The notes: generated by a model from the sequence alone, not told the origin. DNA of 64,000 nucleotides from Amaurobius ferox (GCA_951213105.1 OX578147.1:127492322-127556321), one strand, 5' to 3'; shown: positions 1 to 12,637, numbered from the stretch's first letter. Translations and numbers: made by a program.

Positions 1-790
1 AACCATATATTAGCATTAAAATCTCGAATTCGAAAACTTTCGCAAAACAAATACTTTCTCTTTTGCATAGTATAAAAAAGTAAAAATTAGGGGATTATAC
101 CTAATATTTTTCCTGCAAAAATCCTAAGAAACCCCTCCCCCTCCCCGACGTGTTTTGATTCACCAAGGATCTATTAATTTTATCAATTTGTTCAAAACAT
201 ATCGCAGTCGATAATTTTATCAATATCGTTCGGAGCATACCGCACATGGGAAAAAGTACAATTTTCAATATCTCAAGTACGACTTGCAACAACTTCTAAA
301 CAAAAGGTTAAAAGCACATACAAAGGGTTTGTTTTTATCTATTCTTAATTATTCTATCTAAAAAAACATAAATGGGCTTAAAATTAAGATTATGAATAAA
401 GCATTACTAGAACTCTGTGATTCCTTGTCCCCAGATCTCGATCTTGGTCTTGCTGAAATCAAAAGGGCATATTAACTTCACATAAAATTGCTGCAGAAAG
501 TAATTTGCACAAAACACGATTATAGACAATATAAAATAAAAAATATGCAATAAGTTACTACTGTAAGTTTTTTTTTTTTTTTTCCAATAAGTTTTTTTTT
601 TTTACAAATTTTGCAGGCTTTTTTTCGGCTCCATCGGACTGAAGCCTCCACCGATTTCTTATGTTTAGTGGTTGATTACTGTAATTGGATTGTATCTGTT
701 GTATCGACTTAGAAATGAATAAATAAGATAAAATGCATTGTAGTACGTAAAATATGCGTAAGGCTTTAAAATTGTTCAACGCGGAAGCAG
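1..790. other. Non-coding repeat-like DNA left of the LINE
   Basis: No credible gene is visible. The first 80 bases resemble 62780-62870: both contain a 'ctcgaa(a)tcgaaaa' block followed by 'aatactttctc', which is the 3' end of one of the hairpin-ended element families. The rest is AT-rich with poly-T runs near 570-603. Short open frames here have no recognisable protein features. Confidence 0.5.
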
Positions 791-990
791 TTTGGAAAAT
801 GTCAGAGGCAACTTACGACGCAGTAGATCGATGGTGTCTCCACGGAGCACAGTTGTATCTCCTAAAATAAATAAGATTTGTTACAATCAACGAAATGACT
901 GCAAACTGAACACCATCTTTTTTTTTTTTTTTACTTTTCCTACATACTATATATTCCTACCTACATTTTTACTTTTCCTACATACTATAT

Positions 991-3698
991 GTGCGAAAAA
1001 ACATGCTTTTGGAACTGGATTCCTATTGAACAAAGGTTTAAAACACTTAGTAACTGATTTCGTTCCTAAGTCTCCCCAACTTTGCAAAATTCGTCTGAGG
1101 GGAAGGTTTTTTAATTATAGTATTATCAACGGTCACGCACCTACAGAGGACAAGGAAATTTATGAGGATCTTTCTATGCTATACAGATCTTGTCCCAAGC
1201 ATGATATTAAAATTGTTTTGGGGGATATGAATGCGAAATTAGGTAAGGAGGTTGAGTTTAGACCAACTATCGGAAGGCACAGTTTACATGATAACACCAA
1301 TGACAATGGACAGCGACTGGTGTTTTTTGCTGCTGAGCACAACATGATTATTTCAAGCACTGTGTTCGGACACAGGAAAATTCATAAGATGACCTGGCGC
1401 TCACCCGATAGTGAGACCTTTAATCAAATTGATCATATACTCATTGATTCTGGGCATGCCTCGGATATCCAGGATGTAAGAACTTACCGAGGCGCAACCT
1501 GTGATTCTGACCACTTCTTGGTCATCGTTAAACTAATTGCCAAAATTTCAAACGCCCGAAAGATACAGGGAGAGAAGCAAAAAAGATTTGATTGTGAAAA
1601 ACTGAAAAACGAAACAAGTGGGCGAGAATTCCAGTCCACACTTGGGAAGAACTAAGATCTAAAAACTTTGCTGATTTGGAGAGTGTGGAAGATAAGTGGG
1701 GCCTGCTCAAGAATTCGATTATCCACTCAGCTGACAGCTCACTGGGAAATTTGGAAAAATTAAAACCAAAGGATTGGTTTGATAAAGAATGCGCTCTTGT
1801 AACGCAGGCAAAAAGGGCCGCCTATAAAAGTATGATCCAGAGGCGACATTCAAGAAGCTCCGTTGAAGAATATAAGATATCTAGAAAACAGGAGAAGAAG
1901 ATCCATTGGCTAAAAAAAAGACTCTTTCACGAGGATCTGTTTAGAGAAGTTGAACATCTCAGAGGATCCAATGAAAGCCGTGCTTTCTACCGTGAAATTA
2001 ATCTTGACCGCAAAGACTTTAAGCCCAGAACTACTGCTTGTAGAGACAAAAACAACATCATCTTGAATGATAGAAAAGAGGTACTTCATAGATGGAATGA
2101 GCATTTTAGTGATTTGCTGAATGGCCATACTCGGGATGAGGTTTTCACCATCCCGAATACTTCTGAAGACGCTGACAATATTCCACCGCCGTCTTTAGCA
2201 GAAGTCAGAGAAGGAATTAAGAGGCCCAGATTTGATTCCTTCTGAACTTATTAAAAGTGCAGCAAGTCAAAACATTGAGAAAATCCATCACCTCATTGAA
2301 TCAGTCTGGAACCATGAAGTCTTGCCCGAAGATTAGAAATTGAGTATCATTTGTCCTATCCACAAAAAGGGAGACGTTTTAGATTGTGCCAACTACAGGG
2401 GAATCAGTCTTCTTTGCGTTTTTTATAAATTGTTTTCCAATATACTCTTTAGTAGACTAGTAACTTATGCAGAAGACATTGTGGGAGACTACCAATGTGG
2501 TTTCCGCAGAGATAGATCTACTACTGAACAGATTTTTAACATTAGGCAAGTGTTGGAAAAAGCTAATGAATATGGCATAGCAACTTACCATCTCTTCGTT
2601 GATTTCAAGACTGCCTATGATTCAGTAAACAGAAAACTATTAATTGAAGCTATAAGAGAATTTCTAATACCCGATAAACTTGGAAATTTGGCTAATATTA
2701 CTCTTACCGAAACAAAGCTTAAGGTAAGAATTCAGAATAATCTCTCCGAGCCTATTACTGTTTCAAATGGGCTCAGTAAAGGCGATGCACTGGCCTGCTT
2801 GCTTTTCAATATTGCACTCCAAAAAATTGTGAAAGACTCTAACATCAATACCCGTGGAACAATCTTTAACAAGTCTGTCCAGATTTTTGCGTTTGCTGAC
2901 GACATTGACATTGTAGCACGCACTCCCGAGTTACTTAGGGAAGCCTTCACATCTTTAGAGGCCGCAGCCAGTAAAATGCACCTAACTATTAATCAAAATA
3001 AAACTAAGTATATGCCCTGTGGTTATTATGTCTGTCCTTATTTCGAAATTGGGGTTTACAAGTTTGAAACTGTAAGCAACTTCAGATATTTAGGATCTGA
3101 AGTTAATACTCTCAATGACATTATGCCCGAAATTCGTGGTAGAGTTACAGCTGCTAACCGATGTTTTTTCGGCCTTAAAAGGTACTTAAAGTCTGACTTC
3201 ATCAGCAGAAAAACGAAGATTATAATCTACAAAAGTTTAATCAGGCCCATTCTTACCTACTCTGCTGAGACTTGGACAATAACAGAAAAAGTTAAAGATA
3301 TCATTTCTGTTTTTGAGAGAAAAATCTTGAGAGGTATTTTTGGTGGCTTAAATTGTAACAACATCTGGAGAAGAAGAACTAACTCTGAACTTTATAAGTC
3401 TTTTAAAGAACCAGATATAGTCAATTACATCACGATTCAGAGAATTAAATGGGTGGGTCACCTGTGCAGGATGGCCGAAAGCCGTACAACAAAAAAAGAT
3501 CTTCTCGGCCAGACCATTCGGCACCCGTAAAAGAGGAAGACCTAAACTCAGATGGCTCGACTGTGTGGAAAAAGACTTTAAAATTTTAAAAGTTTTGAAC
3601 TGGAGGTCTTTGGCCAGGGATAGGGGAGCCTGGAGTTCTATACTGCGGAAGGCAAGGGCCCATCCTGGGCTGTCAGGCCACTGAAGAAGAAGAAAAAG
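991..3698 (+). mobile_element. 5'-truncated non-LTR retrotransposon (LINE), RTE-like
   Basis: The element is flanked by a 12-base direct repeat, acatactatatg, at 980-991 and 3699-3710; the last base is ambiguous. This is a typical LINE target-site duplication. It ends in a short A-rich tail after a stop at 3682-3684. The 5' part is missing, because the endonuclease domain starts midway. The target was itself a hairpin-ended repeat: matching 'acttttcctacata' sequence lies on both sides. Domain order (endonuclease, reverse transcriptase, C-terminal 'RGRPKLRW' motif) suggests the RTE clade, but clade assignment is by eye. Confidence 0.85.
992..3684 (+). pseudogene. LINE ORF2 remnant: AP-like endonuclease plus reverse transcriptase
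   Basis: In its intact form this protein nicks the target and reverse-transcribes the LINE RNA. The endonuclease part (to about 1620) shows GDMNAKLG, an IDHILID block and SDHFLV, the usual apurinic-endonuclease-type motifs, but lacks its N-terminal part. The reverse transcriptase part shows NYRGISLL, a VDF-TAYDSV block, and FADDIDIV with the catalytic Asp pair. The C-terminal part has a zinc-ribbon-free tail with KRGRPKLRW. The frame is broken at least three times (near 1625, 2220 and 3515), and there is an in-frame TAG at 2334-2336 just before the RT domain. It cannot encode a full protein. A long open frame starting at 792 includes unrelated target DNA up to 990 and should not be read as its start. 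Confidence 0.85.
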
Positions 3699-3727
3699 AC
3701 ATACTATATGCTCCTACCTACATTTTT

Positions 3728-4175
3728 ACTTTTCCTACATAGTATAATGTACAGGAAAAGTATTGTACCGGAGTCAGGGGAAAATTCGAAGTCATATTTT
3801 CGACGAATGAGTACGTTTCAAACATCCCTGAACACGATTCGGACGTTTTGAAGGTGATATGTGTGTGGGTGTGTGGGTGTTTGGGTTGGGGACGATATCT
3901 CCCGAACGAATAGAGCGTTTCAAAACGAAATTTGGTACAAAACTTACAATAAGTAAATGCTGGAAGCCTATTGCTTTTAAACGCAATCGAATGTTCGGAA
4001 AATCCCCAAATTTTCGAATGTGTGTGTGTTAGTGTGTGTGTGTGTGTGTGATTGCGATATCTCACGAACGAATGGAGCATTTTGAACAAAATTTAGTAAG
4101 ATTTTTAGAACCGATAAATGCTGGAACACTATTGATTTTAAACGTAATCGAGTGTTCAGAAGAACCTCTCTCCCC
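3728..4175 (-). mobile_element. Hairpin-ended short element (family 1-like), partial
   Basis: It starts with 'acttttcctacatagtata', then an inverted match 'ggaaaagt', giving a terminal hairpin. It continues with the family's 'ttttcgacgaa..gtacgtttcaa' block, GT microsatellites (3860-3890 and 4020-4050) and 'cgatatctcacgaacgaatggag', and fades out near 4175. Compare the full copies at 15202-16113 and 35572-37445. It is non-coding; reading frames across the GT tracts are simple-sequence artefacts. Confidence 0.6.
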
Positions 4176-4559
4176 AATGTTAGAATGAAGATTATTAAAT
4201 TTGACTCCCTTTACAACGTTCTAATTGACTTTTCTCTTATCTGCTAAAAGGGCCAAAGTGGGTCCCTTAACCCCCCCCCCCTTAAAAAAAAGAATAAAAA
4301 CGGTGCCGGTCCCCACTGGTCTCATTGTGTGGGACATAGGAGGTTTCCTATACAAAGGCACAAAAAGTATATAGCTATCTTCCATAGTTCGTGAGACGTT
4401 GGCCTGAGGAAGGACTTTCCTTGTAACCCTATATTCCGTCCACTGAAAAAAAAACATCGAAAAATTGGTTGATTCTCATTCAGAAGTATTCAAAACGTAC
4501 AAATCCGTGAAAACTGGAAAGTCCGATATTTTGCCACGTCACAGTATTTCCCTCCACAC

Positions 4560-5110
4560 ACAGGGTTGATAGAATTGAAGTGTCTCAGTTCAGAGCACCG
4601 TAGAGAAAAAAAACAGTGGTCATAAGAACGCCAAATCTGCGTGGTATGCATTTCAGAACATGGGGAAACTAATAACGCAAAAATAATTGTTCCAAAAATG
4701 ACCGATAGGGGTAGAGATGGCCCTGCGAACAGTCCCTAGTAAAATCATAATTCAATGAAACGGTTTGGTATTCGTGATGCATATGAATTACGAATTGTAA
4801 GTGGTATAACCGTGCGATAGATACTGGCAATAGTCATAAACACTCAAATGTCAATTTAATTTATGTGTCTGGAACATGTTACACATGGAACGCTTGGACT
4901 GTTCGCAGCGCCCGAAATCTACGAAATCTACCCCCCCCCCCCCCCCCCCAGGTAATTTTTGAATTTTTTTATTTATTTTTTCCCCTGCGTCATTTTGCGT
5001 CATTCGTCTCCCCATGTTCTGAAATACATACCACGCAGGTTTGGTGTGATGACTACTGGTTTCTTCTCTGCAGCGCTCTAGTTCGGGATACTTTAATTCT
5101 AACCACTCGG
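4560..5110. mobile_element. Foldback element with ~90-bp inverted arms
   Basis: Sequence from about 4591 to 4681 (including 'ctgcgtggtatgcatttcag' and 'aacatgggga') recurs inverted at about 4999-5087 ('tccccatgttctgaaa' ... 'ccacgcag'). Matching continues outward as 'tcagttcagagc' versus 'gctctagttcgg'. The centre holds a run of about 21 C residues (4929-4949). There is no coding potential. A clean target duplication was not found. The superfamily is unknown. Confidence 0.6.
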
Positions 5111-5195
5111 TGTTCTGGTATTGCAGAAAAAGTATATGAAAACTCATAAATATAAATTTATTTTTAATTAATAAAGTTTGCTTTCTGACACTTAC

Positions 5196-5297
5196 CGTCA
5201 CATAAGCAAACTGGACATACACCCATGGGAAAAGCTTTAAGTCTACAATCTCGTCTTTGATTACACTTTCTTATCTGTTTACGACATGGTTCTGGAA
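5196..5297 (-). CDS. Candidate exon 7: six-cysteine exon of the minus-strand gene
   Basis: The exon lies between an acceptor 'ctttctag' and a donor 'G|gtaagtg'. It enters and leaves in phase 1 and is 102 nt long. It encodes about 33 residues with six cysteines spaced C-x5-C-x5-C-x9-C-x2-C-x-C, ending CPVCLCDG. The closing CxxCxC resembles antistasin-like or other small secreted Cys-rich modules; this is a family resemblance only. The first half is very basic (KQIRK, NQRRD). It joins in frame to the exon at 12365-12418. No stop codon is present, so at least one more exon should lie beyond the left edge. Confidence 0.6.
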
Positions 5298-5385
5298 CTA
5301 GAAAGCGGGCTTAATGAATGAAACTGTGCATTGTTCGTTTTTTTTTTTGTATATTTTATTTCATAGTTGAATACAGTATTAAAAA

Positions 5386-7935
5386 TCTGATGTGAGCAGA
5401 ACATGACTTTCCCTACGAATTCAAATTCATTTACAACAAGAAATTAAAAAAAAAAAAGGGCTATGTTTGTACACACATGACTACGCCAAAACCACTTTCA
5501 AACGATCGTTGGGGTTTTTTTATACAATCGCTGCGCTTTATAAACTACGTACATCAACTTTCTTGCAGTAGCTCCCGACCACGTAGCTACGCGGGCGCAA
5601 TATTTTGTGCACGTTCTGCGCATGATAACGCATTGTACAAGCAAAACTTAGAGAATCGTGGCGTCGTTTCCACATTTTTAAAGTAGTTTACCTCTGTAAA
5701 TTTCTTTTTTCAGTTGATTTGGAAAAAATCCGGTTACAAAATTTAAAAATAAAATATAGACAATGTTTTTACAAGCATACGCTCGTAACAGACTATAGTT
5801 GTCCAAAATTTGGTTTCAGTTGGTTGAGCAGTTTCAGAGGCATTATTTTTTATACGACTCTCTCCAAATTTAAAAATCTGATGTGGGCAGCACAGGACTT
5901 TCCCTACGAATTCAAATTCATTTTCTTATATTTTATTTCATGATGCATTAAATTTAATTTAATTGAAGAAAATAACATGAATACTTTTTGATATATCCAA
6001 TTTGCAGTTTTAATGCACGTTCGTTTGATTTGACAAGTTATAAAATCTTCAGTTTTTCAAAATTAAAAAAAATCTAAAATATCTCGAGAACAGTTACTCC
6101 TGTTTCATTACACTGTAAAACAATCTGATGTGGGCATCACACGAATTTCTCTACCAACTTATATTAATTTTCTTATTTTTTTTTTATTATTATTATTTTG
6201 TGATGCACTAAATTGAGTTTAATTACAAAAAATAACATGAATACTTTTCTGATATTATATCTAATTTGCATTTTAAATTCATCTTCGTTTCATTTGGCAA
6301 CTTCATACACTTTAAAGTTTTCAGCTTTTCAAAATTCCAAAAAATTGAAAAATCTTGAGAATGCAATCTCGCATTCTAGAGTCATGGGGATAGTTTTATT
6401 CGATGTGCTGTCAAAAATTGTATGAAGCACAAGTACTTACTTAATATATTTCAGCAAATTTTATTCATTTATTTCAAATTTTCACGATCTTTGCGGGCCG
6501 TTTCGCAAAAGAGAGTCGGTTATATTTTTCAGAATCATGCCAAAATCTAAGGAGCAAGCAGGATAACCCCAAGGAACGTAACTGCTAAATTTAAAAAAAG
6601 ATTCATTAAATATTTTTTACGACAATTTAAAACGTCTTCAGTTACCCAATTTGAAGAATATTTCGAGAATGGTCCATCTTGGAATAATAGGGTCGGCCTT
6701 ATTCTTTTCGCCGCCAAAAATTACATATAAAGCATGAATTTAATTGATACGTTTTTGATATCTTATTTCAGATCATTTCGGGCATTTTTAGATTTTTTCG
6801 GGCCATTTCGCCTAAAAGGGTAGGTTATTTTATTCCGAATCGTACCAAAATCTAACCAGCATCAAAATAACTCACCTCCAACTTATCTACCAAAGTTTGT
6901 GAAATTTGGCTTATTAGTTTCTTAGCTAGAGTGGATACATACAATTTTTGCAGGTCATATCGCAAAAAAAAAAAAAAAAACGTAACGTTTTCTTTTATCC
7001 CGAATCATACCAAAATCTAATCAGCACCAGTGTAACAGACAAGTGTCTTACCTGTAAAATTATAAGAAATTTAGTAAATTAATTTTTCAGTTAGAGTGAA
7101 TACATACATTGCACAGCAAGACACACACAGAGACGTCACGCTAAAAATTGTTTTTTCGTATTCAAGATATCCCAAAACGTGTCGATCCGCCGAAAACTTG
7201 AGTAGCGAATTTCGACATGATAACTATACTTTCATATACATTACCATGTATTGTACGGAAAGTAAAAATCGGATGTGGGCACCACATAACTTTCACTACA
7301 AACTCAAATTCATTTTCTCTTTATTTGTTTAATAATTGTTTAAATTAAGTTTAATTGCACAAAATAACACGAATAATTATTTGAAATGACACTGAATTTT
7401 CACTTTTAATTTAATTCTCGTTCTTATTTTGTAACTAGACGTATTAGGCGGCGTAGTAAAAATGCGAAGACACTCAAATATCTCGAGAACGGCTAGTCCT
7501 AGAATAATGGGGTTGATCTTATTATTTTCGTCGTCAAACATTGTGTATAAAACATGCTAAGTTGATACATTTATAGCATTTTGCTTTAAATCTTGACAAT
7601 TTTTTCGGCCCATTCCGTAAAGAAGAGCAAGTTCTTTCATTTCGAATTGTACCAAAATCTAACCAGCACCAAAGTAACCTACAAGCAATTTATCTATCAA
7701 ATTTTATGAAATCTGATCTATCAGTTTCTCAGCTAGAGTGGATACATACAATTTTTGCGGGCCATTTCGCAAAAAAAGGCAGGTTCTTTTTTCCCGAATC
7801 GTGCCAATCAGCACCAATATAGCTCATAAGTGACTTATCTACTAAATTTTGTGAAATTTGGTAAATTTGTTCTTTTTTTTGCTGGAGTGGATGCATACAT
7901 TGCACAGACAGACACATAAACAGACACACACACTA
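5386..7935 (+). repeat. Cluster of hairpin-ended short elements (family 2), several head copies
   Basis: At least four copies of the family 5' end, 'tctgatgtgggcagcacatg' or close variants followed by 'actttcc', start at 5386, 5877, 6124 and 7269. Most follow a short A-run. One full 3' end ('ccatgtattgtacggaaagt') is seen at about 7244-7263 and is followed directly by the next 5' end. Internal blocks 'gcgggccatttcgcaaaa' and 'tatctcgagaac' repeat. The copies are diverged, non-coding, and fill the intron left of exon 6. Confidence 0.65.
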
Positions 7936-8293
7936 ATATATCTCGAGAACAGTTCATGCTGAAGTTCTAGAGATTGTGTCATTTGTTGTAATGATTATTT
8001 ATCTATTGCAAATCTTCATTTTCTAATGTTTTTTCTTTTCAAAAATCGAAAATTATAGGAGTTTTTCCGAAAATTCGATTTCATTTAAAATCCATAGGGT
8101 TCGAATTTTTACTGATTATTACCCAGACCGACCAGTTAACCTAAAGGGTGTTAAGCAGAGTATTAATTTACTGATTAAAATACTCATACAAAATTACGTT
8201 CAAAACGGTGCATTAATTCATGAGACATTGCATCCATAGTCTCACGGACACACACACAGGCATGTCTATACAAGAACGTCCAGACTATGTTAA

Positions 8294-9258
8294 AACAAGA
8301 AAGATCAATCATGCATAAAGCATTGATGATGAAACACTTTCCAACTTCAATGCAATTTTATATAAACATCTCTGAAATGCAATACATTCCTCGGTAATAT
8401 TTTTAAAATTATCACAATACTACATTTATTTATTATAATTGAAAACTTCATTCAAATGACGGCATTGAAATATAAATTGCCTGGTTTAAACATCTCTAAA
8501 ATGCGATACATTCCTCGGTAATATTTTTAAAATTATCATAATACTACAATAATTTATTATATTTGAAAACTTCATCGAAAGCAAATGAACTTTATTCAAA
8601 TGACGTCATTGAAATATAAATCGCCTCTCTATAAAAGCAGCATTTCATTCATAAACATTTTTCCAATCGTTTCATTCACCACACTATTATAATAATTTAT
8701 TTTATTTAAAAATTTGAAAAATTGTTATCTACCATATTTATTTTAAAATGTGAAACCTCTCTTACATATAAATAAGTCAACTCTTGGAAAGATATTTATT
8801 ATATAATATAACTCTTTTTTCTTTCTGGAGGATATAGTAAGAGTCAGAATTTAATTGAATTTGTTTTTCTCCCTATATTAAATAATTTTTATTTAAAAAA
8901 CTAAACATATTTTGCTGAAATTTTTTTTATATATTTTATGGGATAATTTGAATATTTCTTAAAATTTTCGAAGCAATTTGTGAATTTTCAAATTGCTTAA
9001 AAAATGTTTGAAAAATTAGGTCCCATAGGGTTCAATGTATGTATGTATTTCATTTTTTCAACTCGGGTTCAATCCAAAACTAATTGGGTGATATAATTCA
9101 TTTATATTCCCATAGGTCCCACAGACCGTCTGAAAAACATACTAAAATTTCATTTTGATAAAGTCATTTTTACGGCAGTTATCGTGCTAACGGACAGACA
9201 GACAAACAGAATGAATGAACAAAATCGTAAACACTTTTCAACTATGTTGTAAAGTGTT
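8294..9258 (+). mobile_element. Hairpin-ended short element, family 3 (complete copy)
   Basis: The 5' end 'aacaagaaagatcaatcatg' is followed by 'aacactttccaac'. The 3' end carries 'ggacagacagacaaacag' and a hairpin 'aacacttttcaac..gttgtaaagtgtt'. The 'aacacttt' sequence near the 5' end and the inverted copy at the 3' end form subterminal inverted repeats. About 965 bp and non-coding. Other copies lie at 15065-17878, 22858-25212 and 30938-31990 (inverted). Confidence 0.7.
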
Positions 9259-9283
9259 AAAAAGAGTAGGCTACAGCGTTAAT

Positions 9284-9310
9284 TGCAGCAATGTGGGCCA
9301 CATTGCTGCA
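9284..9310. repeat. Perfect 13-bp-arm palindrome
   Basis: 'tgcagcaatgtgg', one base, then 'ccacattgctgca'. A further direct copy 'tgcagcaatgtggg' follows at about 9319. Function unknown; probably a terminus of a small element. Confidence 0.7.
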
Positions 9311-9369
9311 AGTACACTTGCAGCAATGTGGGCAATGTCGTATTGCTAATTCTTGCAAACAGTTTCGCA

Positions 9370-9560
9370 ACAATTGTCCTGAACAATCTATATAAATAAA
9401 ATTGAAAATCTGTCTGTCTGTATGTTTGTCTCATCATCACAGAAGAACGGCTAAACCGAATCTTACGAAATTTAACCTTGAAATAACCCACTTAAAATTT
9501 AGTGCATATTTCGAGTTTCTAAGACCAAGGGTTATCGAGATATGAATAAAAAACGAAATT
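9370..9560 (+). repeat. CTGT-microsatellite repeat with 'aacggctaaaccgaat' block
   Basis: 'aaaatctgtctgtctg' followed by 'agaacggctaaaccgaat' and 'ttatcgagatatgaa'. This layout is common to short, abundant arthropod repeats. No coding potential. Nothing further is identifiable between here and about 10040. Confidence 0.45.
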
Positions 9561-10039
9561 CTACGAACGTTCTACTCTCTAAACTCTCTGGTCCCTCCAA
9601 ACGAAAAGGATTAGAAATCGCTGGTTTAAAACGTTAAAGTGAATTAAAACTCTATCTCTGAATTTAGTGGGAGTTTATTGCGCTTATTAGTCACTTTTGA
9701 AAATTGCAGGTTTGAAACATGAATTTAAATGGACACTCTATCACCCTAGTTTATTTTTCACAGGCTCTTACTCAACAATGAAAAGTATCAAGAAATCAAA
9801 ATGGTTATTTAATTATTAGCATTTTATGAGGAAAATTCTTTCTTATATCATGTTGCTCAGCAACGCAATAAAATCAAATGTGTTTGTTAATTTTTATTAT
9901 TGTGTTTTTGATTTGAATAATAAATAAATGGATATAAAAATTTATCTTAATGAACGGTTTGATTTTTCTTTTAATTATATTAATTACGGACAGCGTACAT
10001 CACTTTCATTTATTTTGGCAAAGAGTTTTCAAACTGATA

Positions 10040-10760
10040 TATTGTGTTTAGCCAATAAACTCATATATAGTGTTCAGCCAATAAACTCATTTAGCTAATT
10101 GTTGAAACAGAATAAGAGTAAAACGGAAATTCTAATACAATTTTAGTATTTTCATTTAGTATATACAAACGGGATCAGGATGTTTTATTCTTCAGATTTA
10201 CGTATTTACGTACAAATTCAGATTTACGTATTTGGCGGATATTGCTAATTTGGCAACTTTTCTTAAACGTTGCCAAATTGACGGAAATGTCACCAAATTG
10301 ATAAAAATGACGCTGAATCAATGAAATTAACTTTGTTTTGATAGAAGAGAGTACTGAAATGATATTTCGGTAGCATTTGTCTGTCAGTCCAACCGTCTTA
10401 CTTAATAACACATTTAGCGAATTTTTAAAATGTAACCAAATTGATAAAAAATGTTTGTAAATCCATAAAAATATCTTAAAATTGATAAAATTGCGCTTAA
10501 AAAATGAAATTAATTGCGTTTTGTTCGGAGATCGTATTGTGGTGATGTTTCGACAATTTGTCGCTAAGTGGAACTGTCAGTTCTACAGTCGCACTTGGCG
10601 ATAAATTTGATGATTTTTTAAATGTCGCTAAATTGACGAAAATACCGCCAAATTGATAAAATGACGCTAAATTTATCAAAATGATGCTGAGTCGATGAGA
10701 ATTCAATAGTTTGCATAATTAAATACGATTTTCTAGATAATCTCTGTCTTTTTGTGAGAA
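10040..10760. repeat. Diverged repeats of a 'gccaaattgataaaaatgac' module
   Basis: The block 'gccaaattgacg..aaattgataaaaatgacgct' occurs three times (about 10265-10330, 10430-10510 and 10620-10700). The same module is internal to the family 1 elements at 15202, 16601, 21169, 35572 and 36527 (there mostly as the reverse complement). Non-coding. From 10760 to 12360 I see only AT-rich intron-like DNA, with two related stretches about 180-220 bp apart around 11570-12000 ('gaaagagttatcaaaa', 'ggctcctagtaa') and a (TA)n tract at 12092-12122. Confidence 0.5.
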
Positions 10761-12364
10761 TTAAAAAATATCTTTTTCTAAATTTGTTTACAAACTGGAC
10801 CAGGATGCTTTATTCTTCAAATCTGCCTATGAAGATAATTTTGTATATCGAGTTCAGAGATTCTTGTACAATTTTTAGAAGAATTAGATTAAATATTTTA
10901 ATAGCATATTTTGAATAACAAAGCCATTTAGAATACTATAGGAATTTACACATAATTGTGAATGTTAAGTTTCTTTATATTATATTTTCCGTACAAAGAA
11001 CGGGTATACTGCTAATTACGAATAAAATGTAATTATTATTGCATAACAATTATATGTAATATTCTGGTAAAAGAAAGTTGCATATTTACACTTCGCGGGT
11101 ATATTTTTTGTTTCCCCTAGTATTGGTAACAAGTATATGGAACTTCAAATAAGAAAGTAAAATAGAACAATCTATATAGCATTATTTAATAATTTATAGT
11201 AGAATAAAAGGCTATATAATTTTCCTTTTTTTTCTTTTTTTTTTTGAGACAGACTAAGTTAAATGTTTGTCTAAGTTAAACAGTAGGTATTTCGTATGGA
11301 TAATAAACTGAAATTCTGTAATTAAGAACACGTAAAAATTTATTTTAAGCAATTTCAATCTGTTGAGAACACACATGCTAAGTAGAATCCCAGATCATAG
11401 CACAATATTCTAGCATTGGTTTAACAAGAGTATTATATAAGCAAATAAGGGTATCAACATTGACAAAATCATGAGACGGGCGGCAACATGAAGCTATGAC
11501 CTGAAGCCAAGACATGAGACATTAAGCCAAGCCCTATTCAATCTCTTTTGGCAGTACTATCGATATGCATTTAAAAGTTGAAAGAGTTATCAAAAGGGAC
11601 ACTTAAATCAACAAAATCAGTACAATGAGCAAAAGGTTACTTGCTTAAATGACTTTTATAGTTGTGACTATTGAGGCTCCTAGTAACATTCATAACATAG
11701 GTCTTAGTAATATTTAGCATTGTTTTTATAATATGTAGCAATTTAAAATAGCAATAAGCATAACAGGAAACAATATACTGTTAATAATTAACTAACTATC
11801 GCTCGAAAGTTGAAAGAATTATCAAAAGTGATACCTAAATCAACAAAATGAATACAACGAACAAAGGGGAATGGTTGTTATAGTTGGCTTATATAATGGC
11901 TTAAATGGTTGTTAGAGTTGTGACTATTAAGGCTCCTAGTAATATATATAACATAGCACTTAATAGCAATAAGCGTAAAAGGGAACAATATACTGCTAAT
12001 GACTAACTACACAGCAAAACATTTTCAAGCATGTTACAGAAAGTTTCAGGGGATCAGCTGTCCGTAATGAAGAAAGGTTCCTGATAGTTATGATAATATA
12101 TATATATATATATATATATATACAAAATTAATGCTTCGGTTGACGATAATTATCTGAATATTTCAGAAATAAAGCTGTAATTTTCATGAACGCCTGTTAT
12201 TGTGGCTTTTCTTATCAGTTTGTCGAAATTATCAACTAAATAGCGGAAAAAAATGAGCAAAGATTGCAAAATGTTTTACAGTGTAACTATCGCTCGAAGT
12301 TAAAAAATAACCGCCAAACTGTGCAATCAAACAGCAATTATAAGATGAAAATTGAGATACTCAC

Positions 12365-12418
12365 TCGGTGGGTCATATTCACCCTCTCCATATTCTCCCG
12401 ACTCTGCTGCAAGTGCAT
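12365..12418 (-). CDS. Candidate exon 6: acidic, Tyr/Gly exon of the minus-strand gene
   Basis: It lies between the acceptor 'tttctttcag' and the donor 'A|gtgagtat', both good consensus matches. It is 54 nt and phase 1 at both ends. It encodes 17 full codons reading ALAAESGEYGEGEYDPP, with split codons giving Asp before and Ile after. It is strongly acidic and resembles the neighbouring Gly/Tyr exon in composition. It joins in frame to exons 5 and 7. Too short to identify on its own; support comes from splice sites and phase agreement. Confidence 0.6.
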
Positions 12419-12637
12419 CTGAAAGAAAATATTAAGCCATCAATATATTAATATTAAGACCGTCAATAATATTAATGCTTTATTCTACGATTGTTAATAT
12501 AATTATGTTTTTCATCTTTATATTATATATATAATATATATTTCAACCATAACTTTGTCAATTTCATTAAACTAATTGAGAAAATGTTACCTACAAGTTA
12601 CAAATAATAGTAATTTTAGTACTGAAGTGATTAAATT

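Noticed and set aside
792..990. N-terminal extension of the LINE endonuclease frame
   Set aside because: The target duplication at 980-991 shows the LINE begins at 991. The earlier codons are target DNA (poly-T and repeat ends) that happen to be open.
3718..4177. Thr/His-rich open frames across GT/CA tracts here and at 14017, 17283, 21715, 36197 and 37195
   Set aside because: They are translations of microsatellites inside hairpin-ended elements and recur with the repeat.
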